The position numbers and the translations under genes were made by a program. From Streptococcus sp. CF8_St5-11 (GTDB lineage Bacteria > Bacillota > Bacilli > Lactobacillales > Streptococcaceae), in assembly GCF_024295625.1 (NCBI RefSeq), contig NZ_JANCOJ010000002.1, forward strand, positions 310,001 to 374,000: a stretch of 64,000 nt of DNA, read 5' to 3'. Shown piece after piece: positions 17,786 through 26,588 of the stretch (its first letter is position 1; each line of letters begins with the position of its first letter). The notes under the pieces were generated by a model. The model was not told the DNA's origin. It did not search any database and saw only the letters and a list, made by a program, of their open reading frames with translations.

Positions 17786-19012
17786 ATGTCTAGAAAAAAA
17801 TGGTATGGTATACTGCTAATTCTTGAAGCAATTCTTTATCTTGTTTCTTATGGTAGTAGTCTAGTAGATAGCTATAATGTCCAAAATTTAAATGGAAATA
17901 CACCACTGATCACTACCTCTAGTATTTTTTCTATATGGAATGGAATGATTATTTGCTGGGTAATTTGGAGAATTATGAAGCAACGTTTAAATGTTGAAGG
18001 ATTGATAGCTGTTCTTCTCCTCTCAATTACCCAACTACTGATGTTATTTTTACCACCTTTCTCCCCAACAAATCTGATGAACATTTCCTTTGTGCTAAAT
18101 ATCATTTGTTTAATATGGATTTGCTTGCTTATAAAGAATGTAGAAATGAGGGAGCTTTTAAACAATTGGAAAAGTAAAGATGGTTGGAAATCATCGATAG
18201 CTTATTTAGTACTATTTGTTGCCTCTACAAATATTTCTCCACTATTTATATTGATTGGTATGGATAGAACGAGTGATATTTACGCTTTTACACTTCGATA
18301 CAGTGTAATGGAGTTAATGTTTTTACTTCTGATTAATGTTATGATCACAAGTACAAGTGATAAACTTCAGAAAGTCTTTTCTCTTTTGCTCATTTTATCT
18401 TCCTTTGTTGAGATAGGTATAGTATACTCTTTCATCTCTCGTATAAGCTTTTACGGTCTCTTTTATCTTCTCTTATCGATTTATATTGCTTGTCGTGTTT
18501 TTAGTTTACTTGAGAAAGTTGCAGCTAGCTGGGAGTCCAAGGTGAAAGTACAAGATCTATCATCTATTGACACTAAACCAGAGATGGCGTACTCTCAAGT
18601 AGAAGGAGACATAGATGTAAACGATCAGTTGAATGCTGATATACAATCAAACAATGATAAAGAAAATTCGCCAAAGAGGATCATTCTTCATTCGCCTTGG
18701 TTATGGAGCGCCCTTATAATAGCAGTCTGCCACCTTGGTATTATGATTTTTCCTTTATTTTTAGGAAACCCCATGTATCTACTGATCTTATATATTGGTG
18801 CCATCCATTATATTTGTTTTATGATTGCGACTTTCATCCTTTTCATAGCTATGAGGAATGGAAATGTGGGTCTCTTAAATACATCAGCCGTCTTATTTAT
18901 TGTTTCCATCATAGGTACGCTAGATCCTTATTGGACAGGTCCAAATATTTTATCCTTGGTTTTAGGAGTCCTGGTATTTATTGGAGGTATATTATTTAAA
19001 AATGGAGACTGA
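17786..19012 (+). CDS. Large multi-pass membrane protein, third tandem paralogue
   Basis: 408 residues with about ten hydrophobic segments. Residues 1-250 form a separate membrane block, followed by a polar linker (about 255-300). The last ~90 residues match the C-terminal module of the two preceding loci: AMRNGNVGLLNTSAVLFIVS, and the end LGVLVFIGGILFKNGD. GGAGGAG precedes the ATG. It looks like the shared module fused to a longer membrane domain. Function unknown. AT-rich codon use and the decayed neighbour suggest an accessory locus. Confidence 0.75.
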   Translation: MSRKKWYGILLILEAILYLVSYGSSLVDSYNVQNLNGNTPLITTSSIFSIWNGMIICWVIWRIMKQRLNVEGLIAVLLLSITQLLMLFLPPFSPTNLMNISFVLNIICLIWICLLIKNVEMRELLNNWKSKDGWKSSIAYLVLFVASTNISPLFILIGMDRTSDIYAFTLRYSVMELMFLLLINVMITSTSDKLQKVFSLLLILSSFVEIGIVYSFISRISFYGLFYLLLSIYIACRVFSLLEKVAASWESKVKVQDLSSIDTKPEMAYSQVEGDIDVNDQLNADIQSNNDKENSPKRIILHSPWLWSALIIAVCHLGIMIFPLFLGNPMYLLILYIGAIHYICFMIATFILFIAMRNGNVGLLNTSAVLFIVSIIGTLDPYWTGPNILSLVLGVLVFIGGILFKNGD

Positions 19013-19061
19013 TTAAAGTAGATAGGGTTGAAATTTTTTAAAGAACTGTTATCATTTAAGT

Positions 19062-19195
19062 AGGTGGTAGGTTTTCGAGTACCCATTGGTACGCGGACGC
19101 CTACCATTTTTGAAGATAAAAAAAGCACCGTGTGAGGGTGCTAGATCTTGCCTGCTGAACTCGTCAATTGATAGATACCCTACGGGGTATTTTTT
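19062..19195. terminator. Cluster of three hairpins in the 400-bp gap before metK
   Basis: Three structures follow each other. First, GGTAGG (19066-19071) pairs with CCTACC (19100-19105) around an inner GTACC-CATT-GGTAC. Second, AGCACC (19124-19129) pairs with GGTGCT (19137-19142); on the minus strand it is followed by seven T residues, a perfect minus-strand terminator. Third, ATACCC-TACG-GGGTAT (19175-19190) is followed by TTTTTT on the plus strand. The last would end transcription from the membrane-protein locus. No minus-strand gene for the second terminator is visible in this window. Confidence 0.65.
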
Positions 19196-19312
19196 GTGAA
19201 CTTTTTAGGAACTTTGAGGACTGTTTAAGTCAGTTTAACTGGGTATTGCATAGACCGAAAAAGCTGATTTAATGGGTTTTTTGAAAAATCATTTTCCATA
19301 TCATATGTAATG

Positions 19313-19321
19313 TGTTATAAT
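19313..19321 (+). promoter_or_regulatory. Extended -10 promoter of metK
   Basis: TGTTATAAT at 19313-19321, directly upstream of the riboswitch. Confidence 0.6.
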
Positions 19322-19333
19322 GAAGTGTTATAT

Positions 19334-19408
19334 GGTCCCGATAAGGTGGTAGAAATCTTCTATCAGTACTTTGTAACTCTATAACAATATTTTTTAAGGG
19401 GGGACATT
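19334..19408 (+). ncRNA. SMK box (SAM-III) riboswitch of metK
   Basis: GGTCCC at 19334-19339 can pair with GGGAC at 19401-19405, which is part of the metK Shine-Dalgarno (GGGGGGAC, 19398-19405). Between them are GGTGGTAGAAAT and TTTGTAAC, conserved-looking elements of the SMK box. This riboswitch is known upstream of metK in lactic acid bacteria, where bound SAM hides the ribosome site and lowers SAM synthetase production. Identification is from the anti-SD pairing and location. Confidence 0.85.
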
Positions 19409-19411
19409 TTT

Positions 19412-20602
19412 ATGTCAGAACGTAAACTTTTCACGTCTGAATCAGTATCTGAGGGGCATCCAGATAAGATTGCAGACCAAATTTCAGATGCTATTTTAGA
19501 TGCTATTTTAGAGCAAGATCCAGAAGCTCACGTGGCTGCCGAAACAGCTGTTTATACTGGTTCCGTGCATGTCTTTGGTGAGATTTCAACGACTGCTTAT
19601 GTGGATATTAACCGTGTGGTTCGTGATACCATTGCAGAGATTGGGTATACCAATACAGAATATGGATTCTCTGCTGAGACTGTAGGAGTACACCCATCTT
19701 TGGTGGAACAATCTCCTGATATTGCCCAAGGGGTTAATGAAGCCTTGGAAGTACGTGGAAATGCAGATCAAGATCCACTTGACTTGATCGGAGCAGGAGA
19801 CCAAGGTCTCATGTTTGGTTTTGCGGTGGATGAAACAGAAGAACTCATGCCATTGCCAATTTCACTCAGCCACAAGTTGGTTCGTCGTTTGGCAGAGCTT
19901 CGTAAGTCTGGGGAAATCAGCTATCTTCGTCCAGATGCCAAGTCACAAGTTACTGTTGAGTACGATGAAAATGACCGCCCAGTGCGCGTGGATACAGTGG
20001 TTATTTCAACTCAACACGATCCAGATGTCAGCAATGAACAAATCCATGAAGATGTGATTAACAAGGTTATCAAAGAAGTCATTCCAGCTTCTTACCTGGA
20101 TGATGAGACAAAATTCTTCATCAATCCAACAGGTCGTTTCGTTATCGGAGGACCTCAAGGAGATTCTGGTTTGACTGGTCGTAAAATCATCGTGGATACC
20201 TATGGTGGTTATTCCCGTCACGGGGGTGGTGCCTTCTCTGGTAAAGATGCCACTAAGGTAGACCGTTCTGCTTCTTATGCAGCTCGTTACATTGCCAAAA
20301 ATATCGTAGCGGCAGGTCTTGCTAAGAAATCAGAAGTGCAATTGGCTTATGCCATTGGGGTAGCTCAACCTGTCTCTGTTCGTATTGATACCTTTGGTAC
20401 TGGAACAGTCGCTGAAAGTAAGCTTGAAAAAGCAGCACGTGAGCTCTTTGATCTTCGTCCTGCAGGGATTATCCAAATGCTGGATTTGAAACGTCCAATC
20501 TACCGTCAAACAGCGGCTTATGGCCATATGGGACGGACAGATATTGACCTTCCATGGGAACGTTTGGACAAGGTAGAAGCCTTGAAAGAAGCTGTAAAAT
20601 AA
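19412..20602 (+). CDS. metK: S-adenosylmethionine synthetase
   Basis: Makes SAM from methionine and ATP in the cytoplasm. The 396-residue protein shows [19 protein letters not shown] near the N-terminus, [12 protein letters not shown] (about 127-138) and the glycine-rich GGGAFSGKD of the active site. Length and motifs are standard. Its unusually G-rich ribosome site is part of the SMK riboswitch, so its translation should fall as SAM rises. Confidence 0.97.
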   Translation: MSERKLFTSESVSEGHPDKIADQISDAILDAILEQDPEAHVAAETAVYTGSVHVFGEISTTAYVDINRVVRDTIAEIGYTNTEYGFSAETVGVHPSLVEQSPDIAQGVNEALEVRGNADQDPLDLIGAGDQGLMFGFAVDETEELMPLPISLSHKLVRRLAELRKSGEISYLRPDAKSQVTVEYDENDRPVRVDTVVISTQHDPDVSNEQIHEDVINKVIKEVIPASYLDDETKFFINPTGRFVIGGPQGDSGLTGRKIIVDTYGGYSRHGGGAFSGKDATKVDRSASYAARYIAKNIVAAGLAKKSEVQLAYAIGVAQPVSVRIDTFGTGTVAESKLEKAARELFDLRPAGIIQMLDLKRPIYRQTAAYGHMGRTDIDLPWERLDKVEALKEAVK

Positions 20603-20617
20603 TTAGTTGAAATGGAA

Positions 20618-20648
20618 AAGTTAGGGTCAAGTTGATCCTAGCTTTTTT
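20618..20648 (+). terminator. Terminator after metK
   Basis: AAAAGTTAGGGTCAA pairs with TTGATCCTAGCTTTT around GT (one G-U, one mismatch), followed by further T residues. Confidence 0.8.
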
Positions 20649-20690
20649 TCGTTTTGAAAATTCCTACAGATGGAAAAATAGGTCGATCTG

Positions 20691-20699
20691 TGGTATAAT
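20691..20699 (+). promoter_or_regulatory. Extended -10 promoter of murA
   Basis: TGGTATAAT at 20691-20699, about 97 nt before the murA ATG. Confidence 0.5.
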
Positions 20700-20795
20700 A
20701 GATGCAGTATTTTGAATACGTTGTCCCTTTTATTTCCGTTACAAAAAAACGATAGTAAAAGGAAAAAGACTTGAAAGAGCTAATAAATTATTAAG

Positions 20796-22055
20796 ATGAA
20801 AAAAATTGTAATAAATGGTGGTCGCCCTCTAAAAGGAGAGGTGACCATTAGTGGTGCAAAAAATAGTGTAGTAGCCCTGATTCCGGCGACCATTCTGGCG
20901 GATGATATCGTGACCCTCGATGGGGTACCGGATATCTCCGACGTGGCGAGTCTGATTGAAATCATGACCATCATGGGGGCTAAGATCGAGCGCAAAGAAG
21001 ACAGTTTGATCATTGATCCACGTGGGGTGAAGAATATGCCCATGCCATTTGGAAAAATCAACAGTCTGCGAGCTTCCTATTATTTCTATGGCAGTTTGTT
21101 AGGGCGTTATGGTCAAGCAACTGTTGGACTACCTGGTGGGTGTGATCTTGGCCCACGTCCGATCGATTTGCATTTGAAGGCCTTTGAAGCGATGGGAGCT
21201 GCTATGACCATGGATGGCTCTAGTATGAAACTTGCGACTGATGGCAAGCCTCTTCAAGGAGCTAACATCTACATGGATACTGTTAGTGTCGGTGCAACGA
21301 TCAATACGATTTTAGCAGCAGTCAAGGCTGAAGGTCGGACAGTGATCGAAAATGCTGCGCGGGAACCTGAAATTATCGATGTGGTGACCTTGCTCAATAA
21401 CATGGGAGCTCATATTCGTGGAGCAGGGACAGATATTATTATCATTGATGGTGTTCCGCATTTGCATGGAACGAGACATCAAGTAATTCCGGATCGCATC
21501 GAAGCTGGAACCTATATTGCCCTTGCAGCTGCTATTGGAGAAGGTATCCAGATCAATAATGTCCTGTATGAGCATTTAGAGAGCTATATTGCTAAGTTAG
21601 AGGAAATGGGTGTGCGCATGACCATTTCTGAAGATAGTATCTTTGTAGAAAAGCAGACGGGCTTGAAGGCCATCCAGATCAAAACGTCTCCTTATCCTGG
21701 TTTTGCGACTGATTTGCAACAACCGATCACACCTTTGCTCTTAACGGCTGCAGGACGTGGACGCATTGTTGATACAATTTATGAAAAGCGGGTCAACCAT
21801 GTACCAGAATTGGCTAAAATGGGGGCCACCATTTCGACCTTGAACGACCACATTATTTATGAAGGGCCAAATCAATTGACAGGATCCAGTGTGAAAGCGA
21901 CGGATCTTCGAGCTGGTGCGGCTTTAGTGATCGCCGGTCTCATGGCTTCTGGAACAACAGAAATTACAAATGTGGAATACATCCTTCGCGGGTATTCAGA
22001 TATTATTCATAAATTGACCCAACTTGGAGCAGACATCCAGTTGGTAGAGGAATAG
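20796..22055 (+). CDS. murA: UDP-N-acetylglucosamine 1-carboxyvinyltransferase
   Basis: First committed step of peptidoglycan synthesis: transfer of enolpyruvate from PEP to UDP-GlcNAc. The 419 residues have the EPT fold, [13 protein letters not shown] near the N-terminus, the fosfomycin-target cysteine in [15 protein letters not shown], and [12 protein letters not shown]. Streptococci carry two murA-type genes. The neighbours here (GNAT, CBS regulator, map) suggest the paralogue often called murZ/murA2, but paralogue naming is uncertain from this window. The ribosome site is weak. Confidence 0.93.
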   Translation: MKKIVINGGRPLKGEVTISGAKNSVVALIPATILADDIVTLDGVPDISDVASLIEIMTIMGAKIERKEDSLIIDPRGVKNMPMPFGKINSLRASYYFYGSLLGRYGQATVGLPGGCDLGPRPIDLHLKAFEAMGAAMTMDGSSMKLATDGKPLQGANIYMDTVSVGATINTILAAVKAEGRTVIENAAREPEIIDVVTLLNNMGAHIRGAGTDIIIIDGVPHLHGTRHQVIPDRIEAGTYIALAAAIGEGIQINNVLYEHLESYIAKLEEMGVRMTISEDSIFVEKQTGLKAIQIKTSPYPGFATDLQQPITPLLLTAAGRGRIVDTIYEKRVNHVPELAKMGATISTLNDHIIYEGPNQLTGSSVKATDLRAGAALVIAGLMASGTTEITNVEYILRGYSDIIHKLTQLGADIQLVEE

Positions 22056-22111
22056 TGACAGAACTAGGAATCTGATAGTGGCGGCTGGATACACGAACAA
22101 TGGAGTTTGAA

Positions 22112-22663
22112 ATGAATATTTGGACGCACTTAGCTGCCTATTCACTAATTGAAACACAAAGGTTGTATTTACGACCTTTTCTCTTTGAGGATGCGGAAGA
22201 TTTTTATAAGATTGCTTCGAATCCTGATAACCTACAATTTATCTTTCCTGCTCAAGCCGATCTTGCTGAAACTCAATATGTACTAGCCAACTATTTCATG
22301 AAAAATCCTTTGGGGGTTTGGGCGATCTGTGATAAGGAAACCAATCAGATGATCGGCTCCATTAAGTTTGAAAAGTTGGATGAGATTAAGGGTGAGGCTG
22401 AGTTAGGCTACTTTTTACGCAAAGATTTTTGGGGAAAGGGTCTGATGACAGAAGCGGTCAAAGAGTTGGTTTATCTATCATTTGAGAAATTTCAACTGAA
22501 GGAGCTTAAGATTGTCACCCATGTTGAAAATGCAGGGAGTCAAAAGGTCGCTTTAAAGGCTGGTTTTCGTCTTTTTCGTCAATTCAAAGGGAGTGACCGC
22601 TATACGCGTAAAATGCGCGATTATTATGATTTCCGCCTAGGTAGAGGGGACTTCTATGAGTAA
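22112..22663 (+). CDS. GNAT family N-acetyltransferase (RimJ/RimL-like)
   Basis: A 183-residue acetyltransferase starting with ETQRLYLRPFLFEDAEDFYKI, the RimJ/RimL pattern. It has acetyl-CoA motif A LGYFLRKDFWGKGLMTEAVKELV and ends near VALKAGFRLFRQFKG. An upstream ATG at 22100 is in frame, but GGAG at 22102-22105 fits the ATG at 22112. The substrate is unknown. It overlaps the next gene by 8 nt. Confidence 0.85.
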   Translation: MNIWTHLAAYSLIETQRLYLRPFLFEDAEDFYKIASNPDNLQFIFPAQADLAETQYVLANYFMKNPLGVWAICDKETNQMIGSIKFEKLDEIKGEAELGYFLRKDFWGKGLMTEAVKELVYLSFEKFQLKELKIVTHVENAGSQKVALKAGFRLFRQFKGSDRYTRKMRDYYDFRLGRGDFYE

Positions 22664-23933
22664 ACACCAAGAGATTTTAGACTATCTCGAAAAATTGCCG
22701 ATTGGAAAACGGGTCAGTGTCCGCAGTATTTCCAACTTTTTGAATGTCAGTGATGGGACGGCTTATCGGGCTATTAAAGAAGCTGAAAATCAAGGAATTG
22801 TAGAAACGCGTCCTAGAAGCGGGACTATCCGTGTCAAATCGAAAAAAGCTGTACTAGAGCACTTGACCTATCGGGAAATTTTAGAAATCACTGGCTCTGA
22901 AATATTAGCAGGTGAGGAAGGTCTCGAAAAAGAATTTAATAAATTTTACATCGGTGCCATGACGGAAAAGCACGTCCTAGACTATGTGTCTGAAGGTGGG
23001 CTTTTGATCGTGGGAGACCGCACTAGCATCCAACGATTGGCTCTTAAGCATGACAATGCGGTCTTAGTGACGGGTGGCTTTGAGGTCAGTGAGGATGTGA
23101 TTGATCTGGCCAATCAGGTGCAAATCCCAGTCATCCGAACTTCACACGATACCTATACCGTCGCGACCATGATCAATAAGGCCTTGTCTAACATGCAGAT
23201 CAAGACGGATATCTTGACAGTCGAGCAGGTCTATCGGCCCTTCCATGAGTACGGCTATCTTTCTGAGACGGATACGGTCCGGGATTATTTAGATTTGGTT
23301 CGAAAGAATCGCTTTAGTCGTTTTCCGGTTGTCAATCAGCACCAGATGGTGGTGGGGGTCGTGACCATGAGAGATGCTGGAGATAAGGCGCCTCAGACGA
23401 CCCTTGATAAGGTGATGTCACGGACCATTTTTACCACTAATTTGTCCACCAGCATTGCGACGATTAGCCAACGGATGATCGCTGAAGATTATGAAATGAT
23501 TCCTGTTGTTCGTAATAACCAGACCTTGCTGGGGGTTATTACGCGTCGGGATGTCATGGATCGGATCAGCAAGGTGCAGTTTTCGAGCTTACCAACCTTT
23601 AGTGAGCAAATTGGTCAAAAGATTCAAACAGAGAACGACCATTACCAATTCACAGTGGAGCCAAGTATGCTGGAGAAAAGCGGTGTTTTGGCCAATGGGG
23701 TCATGATCGAAGTGCTGATGAAGGTTATTCGCAAGATGATGCAACACAGTGGGCGTAGCTTGATTGTCGAACAGTTGATCATCAATTTTTTACAGGCTGT
23801 GCAGGTGGATGATGTGATCCGCATTGAACCCCAACTTGTTCGGCGAACTAGACGTTCGGCCTTGGTTGATTTTAGCTTGTATTTAGATCTGCAGCTAGTC
23901 GCGAAAGCAACCATTACGATTAAGATTAATTAA
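22656..23933 (+). CDS. HTH-DRTGG-CBS-hotdog regulatory protein (YtoI-like)
   Basis: 425 residues with four modules: an N-terminal winged helix (about 1-65, NFLNVSDGTAYRAIKEAENQGIV), a DRTGG domain (about 70-180), two CBS domains (about 195-305) and a hotdog thioesterase-like domain at the end. The same fusion is known in Bacillus YtoI. CBS and DRTGG domains bind adenine nucleotides (for example cyclic di-AMP or AMP), so a nucleotide-sensing transcription regulator is likely; ligand and targets are unknown. It is coupled to the acetyltransferase gene and lies 21 nt before map. Confidence 0.88.
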   Translation: MSKHQEILDYLEKLPIGKRVSVRSISNFLNVSDGTAYRAIKEAENQGIVETRPRSGTIRVKSKKAVLEHLTYREILEITGSEILAGEEGLEKEFNKFYIGAMTEKHVLDYVSEGGLLIVGDRTSIQRLALKHDNAVLVTGGFEVSEDVIDLANQVQIPVIRTSHDTYTVATMINKALSNMQIKTDILTVEQVYRPFHEYGYLSETDTVRDYLDLVRKNRFSRFPVVNQHQMVVGVVTMRDAGDKAPQTTLDKVMSRTIFTTNLSTSIATISQRMIAEDYEMIPVVRNNQTLLGVITRRDVMDRISKVQFSSLPTFSEQIGQKIQTENDHYQFTVEPSMLEKSGVLANGVMIEVLMKVIRKMMQHSGRSLIVEQLIINFLQAVQVDDVIRIEPQLVRRTRRSALVDFSLYLDLQLVAKATITIKIN

Positions 23934-23954
23934 ACAAAAAGAAATGAGGAGACA

Positions 23955-24815
23955 ATGATTACATTAAAATCACAACGTGAAATTGAAGCCATGGATCGTG
24001 CAGGAGATTTCCTTGCCAGCATTCATATTGGATTACGTGACTTGATCAAGCCAGGGCTTGACTTATGGGAAGTAGAAGAATATGTCCGTCGTCGCTGTAA
24101 AGAAGCCAATGTCTTGCCGCTTCAGATCGGTGTAGAAGGCAGTCTCATGGATTATCCTTATGCGACTTGCTGTGGTTTGAATGACGAAGTAGCCCATGCT
24201 TTTCCACGTCACGTCATTCTTAAAGATGGTGATCTCCTCAAGGTAGATATGGTCTTGTCTGAACCGCTGGATAAGTCTGTTTTAGATGTTTCAAAATTGG
24301 ATTTTGATAATGTAGCCCAAGTGAAAAAATATACAGAGTCCTATACCGGTGGTTTAGCTGATTCATGCTGGGCTTATGCTGTTGGAAATGTTTCCCAAGA
24401 AGTCAAAGATTTGATGGACGTGACCAAAGAATGTCTCTATAAGGGAATTGAGAAAGCGGTCGTAGGTAATCGCTTGGGAGATATTGGCGCAGCGATTCAA
24501 GAGTATGCGGAAAGCAAGGGCTATGGCGTTGTGCGTGACTTGGTCGGACACGGTGTCGGGCCTACCATGCATGAAGAACCAATGGTCCCACATTATGGTC
24601 GTGCTGGACGCGGTCTTCGCTTACGTGAAGGGATGGTCTTGACGATTGAGCCAATGATCAATACCGGTACTTGGGAGATTGATACAGATATGGAAACTGG
24701 TTGGGCCCATAAGACCCTCGACGGTGGACTTTCTTGTCAATACGAGCATCAATTTGTGATTACAAAAGATGGTCCAGTGATCTTGACTAGTCAAGGTGAA
24801 GAAGGAACATACTAA
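23955..24815 (+). CDS. map: Methionine aminopeptidase type I with streptococcal insert
   Basis: Removes the initiator methionine from new proteins. Metal ligands are visible: Asp in LLKVDMVL, Asp in LADSCWAYA, His in GHGVGPTMHEEP, Glu in LTIEPM and Glu in YEHQFVI. Between the first two metal Asp residues there is a stretch of about 40 residues (SEPLDKSVLDVSKLDFDNV...) where E. coli MAP has only a short loop. This insert is known for streptococcal enzymes. The 286-residue length reflects it. Confidence 0.96.
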   Translation: MITLKSQREIEAMDRAGDFLASIHIGLRDLIKPGLDLWEVEEYVRRRCKEANVLPLQIGVEGSLMDYPYATCCGLNDEVAHAFPRHVILKDGDLLKVDMVLSEPLDKSVLDVSKLDFDNVAQVKKYTESYTGGLADSCWAYAVGNVSQEVKDLMDVTKECLYKGIEKAVVGNRLGDIGAAIQEYAESKGYGVVRDLVGHGVGPTMHEEPMVPHYGRAGRGLRLREGMVLTIEPMINTGTWEIDTDMETGWAHKTLDGGLSCQYEHQFVITKDGPVILTSQGEEGTY

Positions 24816-24832
24816 AAAATAGAGAGGAAAGA

Positions 24833-24895
24833 ATGGAGCTGAAGGCTAGTGTCTGGTTTCGCTCTTTGCTCTTTTTTAGTAAAATGGGGAGGTGA
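24833..24895 (+). CDS. Possible 20-residue leader peptide before yihY
   Basis: GAGAGGAAAGA precedes an ATG at 24833, and the frame reads MELKASVWFRSLLFFSKMGR then TGA. The TGA lies within the yihY ribosome site (GGGGAGGTGACGA), so translation of the short frame could couple to yihY. It may be chance; nothing else supports it. Confidence 0.3.
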   Translation: MELKASVWFRSLLFFSKMGR

Positions 24896-24898
24896 CGA

Positions 24899-25870
24899 AT
24901 GAAAAAGGTCCTACAAAAAGTACTGGAACAGCCATTTATAAAGGGCTTCGTGCGGTTTTATCAGAGTGCAGAGTCTGATATCACCAGCATTGCTGTAGCC
25001 TATTATTTGCTGATCTCCATTTTCCCTTTGATGCTGATTGCAGCCAATATTTTACCCTACTTTCATATTCGTCCCACTCAGATTCTTTTAAGCTTACAGA
25101 AAGTTTTGCCAGCCTCCTTATATCGAATAGTGGCACAGATGATTTCGAGTGTCTTGACCAAACCTTCGACAGGCTTACTGAGTTTCTCGATTATTTCTGC
25201 TTTGTGGATCTTCTCTCAGAGCATTGCCTACCTCCAAAAAGCCTATAACAAGAGTTATGGGGTGGAAAAAGAGCGTGGTATTATCTGGGGGCGACTCTTT
25301 AGCTTCCTGATCAGTTTTGCCTTGCAGGGCTTGTTTGGACTCTCGCTGATCCTTTCCATGTTTGGGAAAATGATCGTTCGCTATCTCTATCGGACCTTTT
25401 CATTTGATCGGACGATTTATGTGCGCTTACTGAATTTGACAGAGCCGACCATCTATCTCTTGCTTTTTGTTAGTCTGGTCTTACTCTATTACACCCTTCC
25501 AAATGTCAAAATTCCGAAATTTAGATATGTATTGCCAGGGGCGACCTTTGTTGTTGCTGTCCTGTATGCGATCTTGAATATCTTTTGGAAATATGTGGAT
25601 CGTTATGTGAGTCATTTCTTAGATGCTCGTTTCTTCGGTTCGGTCGTCCTAGCGGTCATCATGTTCTGGTTTATCTTGGTGGCAAAAATCATGATTATTG
25701 GTTGTATTTTAAATGCCAGTATCCAATTTGCTAGAGAAGCAAAGTTCCAAACGCGCAGTGGAGAAATTGTCTCTAAGTTAAAATCAGAAGAAGTGGACTT
25801 TCGGCATAGAGAAGTTTCACAAAAATTAAAGCTTCGGTTACGCTTGATAAAAAAAGAAAAAACGGAATAA
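24899..25870 (+). CDS. YihY/BrkB family membrane protein
   Basis: 323 residues with six hydrophobic segments. The family features are the N-terminal ESDITSIAVAYYLLISIFPLML, SGLLSFSIISALWIFSQS-like middle and YYTLPNVKIPKFRYVLPGA. The tail is basic and cytoplasmic. The family was once called ribonuclease BN in error; its real role is not known. The gene ends directly at an intergenic repeat that serves as terminator. Confidence 0.85.
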   Translation: MKKVLQKVLEQPFIKGFVRFYQSAESDITSIAVAYYLLISIFPLMLIAANILPYFHIRPTQILLSLQKVLPASLYRIVAQMISSVLTKPSTGLLSFSIISALWIFSQSIAYLQKAYNKSYGVEKERGIIWGRLFSFLISFALQGLFGLSLILSMFGKMIVRYLYRTFSFDRTIYVRLLNLTEPTIYLLLFVSLVLLYYTLPNVKIPKFRYVLPGATFVVAVLYAILNIFWKYVDRYVSHFLDARFFGSVVLAVIMFWFILVAKIMIIGCILNASIQFAREAKFQTRSGEIVSKLKSEEVDFRHREVSQKLKLRLRLIKKEKTE

Positions 25871-25872
25871 GG

Positions 25873-26055
25873 GAGAGTGGGACAGAAATCGGTAATTCGT
25901 TAGAATTCGATTTCGTCGTCCCACCTCCGCACAGTTGAGTAGGGCTGTAAAAGCTGATGGAATCAGCGTAGTAGAGCCCACTCAACGACTGCGTCTTGCT
26001 CGACAATTCAAAAATAATTGAGAGGCTAGGATTTTTGTCCCAGCCTCTTTTTTTC
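25873..26055 (+). repeat. 183-bp intergenic repeat, copy 1
   Basis: Matches the segment at 28406-28588 without gaps and with about six mismatches. Its ends are inverted repeats (start AGAGTGGGACAGAAATC; reverse complement of the end AGAGGCTGGGACAAAAATC). Inside are two more hairpins: GTGGGAC/GTCCCAC and GTTGAGTAGGGCT/AGCCCACTCAAC. It begins within 3 nt of the yihY stop and ends in a T run, so it can act as terminator. It resembles the small mobile intergenic repeats of oral streptococci. Confidence 0.88.
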
Positions 26056-26067
26056 TTATCTATTTTT

Positions 26068-26097
26068 ATTGCATTTGCAATAAAAATGTGTTATGCT
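26068..26097 (+). promoter_or_regulatory. Promoter and likely MarR operator
   Basis: TTGCAT (26069-26074) and TATGCT (26092-26097) are 17 bp apart, with TG one base before the -10. The -35 is inside an inverted repeat, ATTGCA-TT-TGCAAT (26068-26081). This is where an autorepressing MarR protein would bind. Confidence 0.65.
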
Positions 26098-26123
26098 ATT
26101 GTCAATAGGAAAGGAGGAGTGAG

Positions 26124-26588
26124 ATGAGTATTTTGCGTGAGATTGGCATCATTGCGAGAGCACTGGATTCTATAGCAAATATTGAATTTCGAGATTTGGA
26201 TCTGGCGCGTGGTCAATACCTCTACCTGGTGCGAATTGCCGAGCAACCTGGAATGATTCAGGAAGAACTCTCTGAAGTCTTGAAAGTAGATCGATCCACC
26301 GTTGCAAGGTCTGTAAAAAAACTAGAAGAACGAGGACTGATTCAGCAGCGTCCAAGGGGTGAAAACCTTAAAATCAAGGAATGGGAATTAACTGAAAAAG
26401 GTAAGCAGATTTACCCCTTCATTTTAGGGGAGCATCATTACTCTGAAAAAACTGCCTTAAAAGGATTTTCCAAAGAGGAAGTCGCACAGTTAGAGGAGTA
26501 TCTCATCCGAGTTCGAGAGAATATCACCTTGGATTGGGAGCTAGTCAAAAAAGGTCAAAAAAGAAATTATAGTGAGGTAAAGCAATGA
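26124..26588 (+). CDS. MarR family transcriptional regulator
   Basis: 154 residues with the winged helix MIQEELSEVLKVDRSTVARSVKKLEERGLIQQRP (about 53-87) between helical dimerisation regions, the typical MarR layout. AAAGGAGGAG precedes the ATG. The stop overlaps the next gene by 4 nt, so regulator and B3/B4 protein form one operon. A palindrome over the -35 suggests autorepression. The inducer is unknown. Confidence 0.9.
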   Translation: MSILREIGIIARALDSIANIEFRDLDLARGQYLYLVRIAEQPGMIQEELSEVLKVDRSTVARSVKKLEERGLIQQRPRGENLKIKEWELTEKGKQIYPFILGEHHYSEKTALKGFSKEEVAQLEEYLIRVRENITLDWELVKKGQKRNYSEVKQ

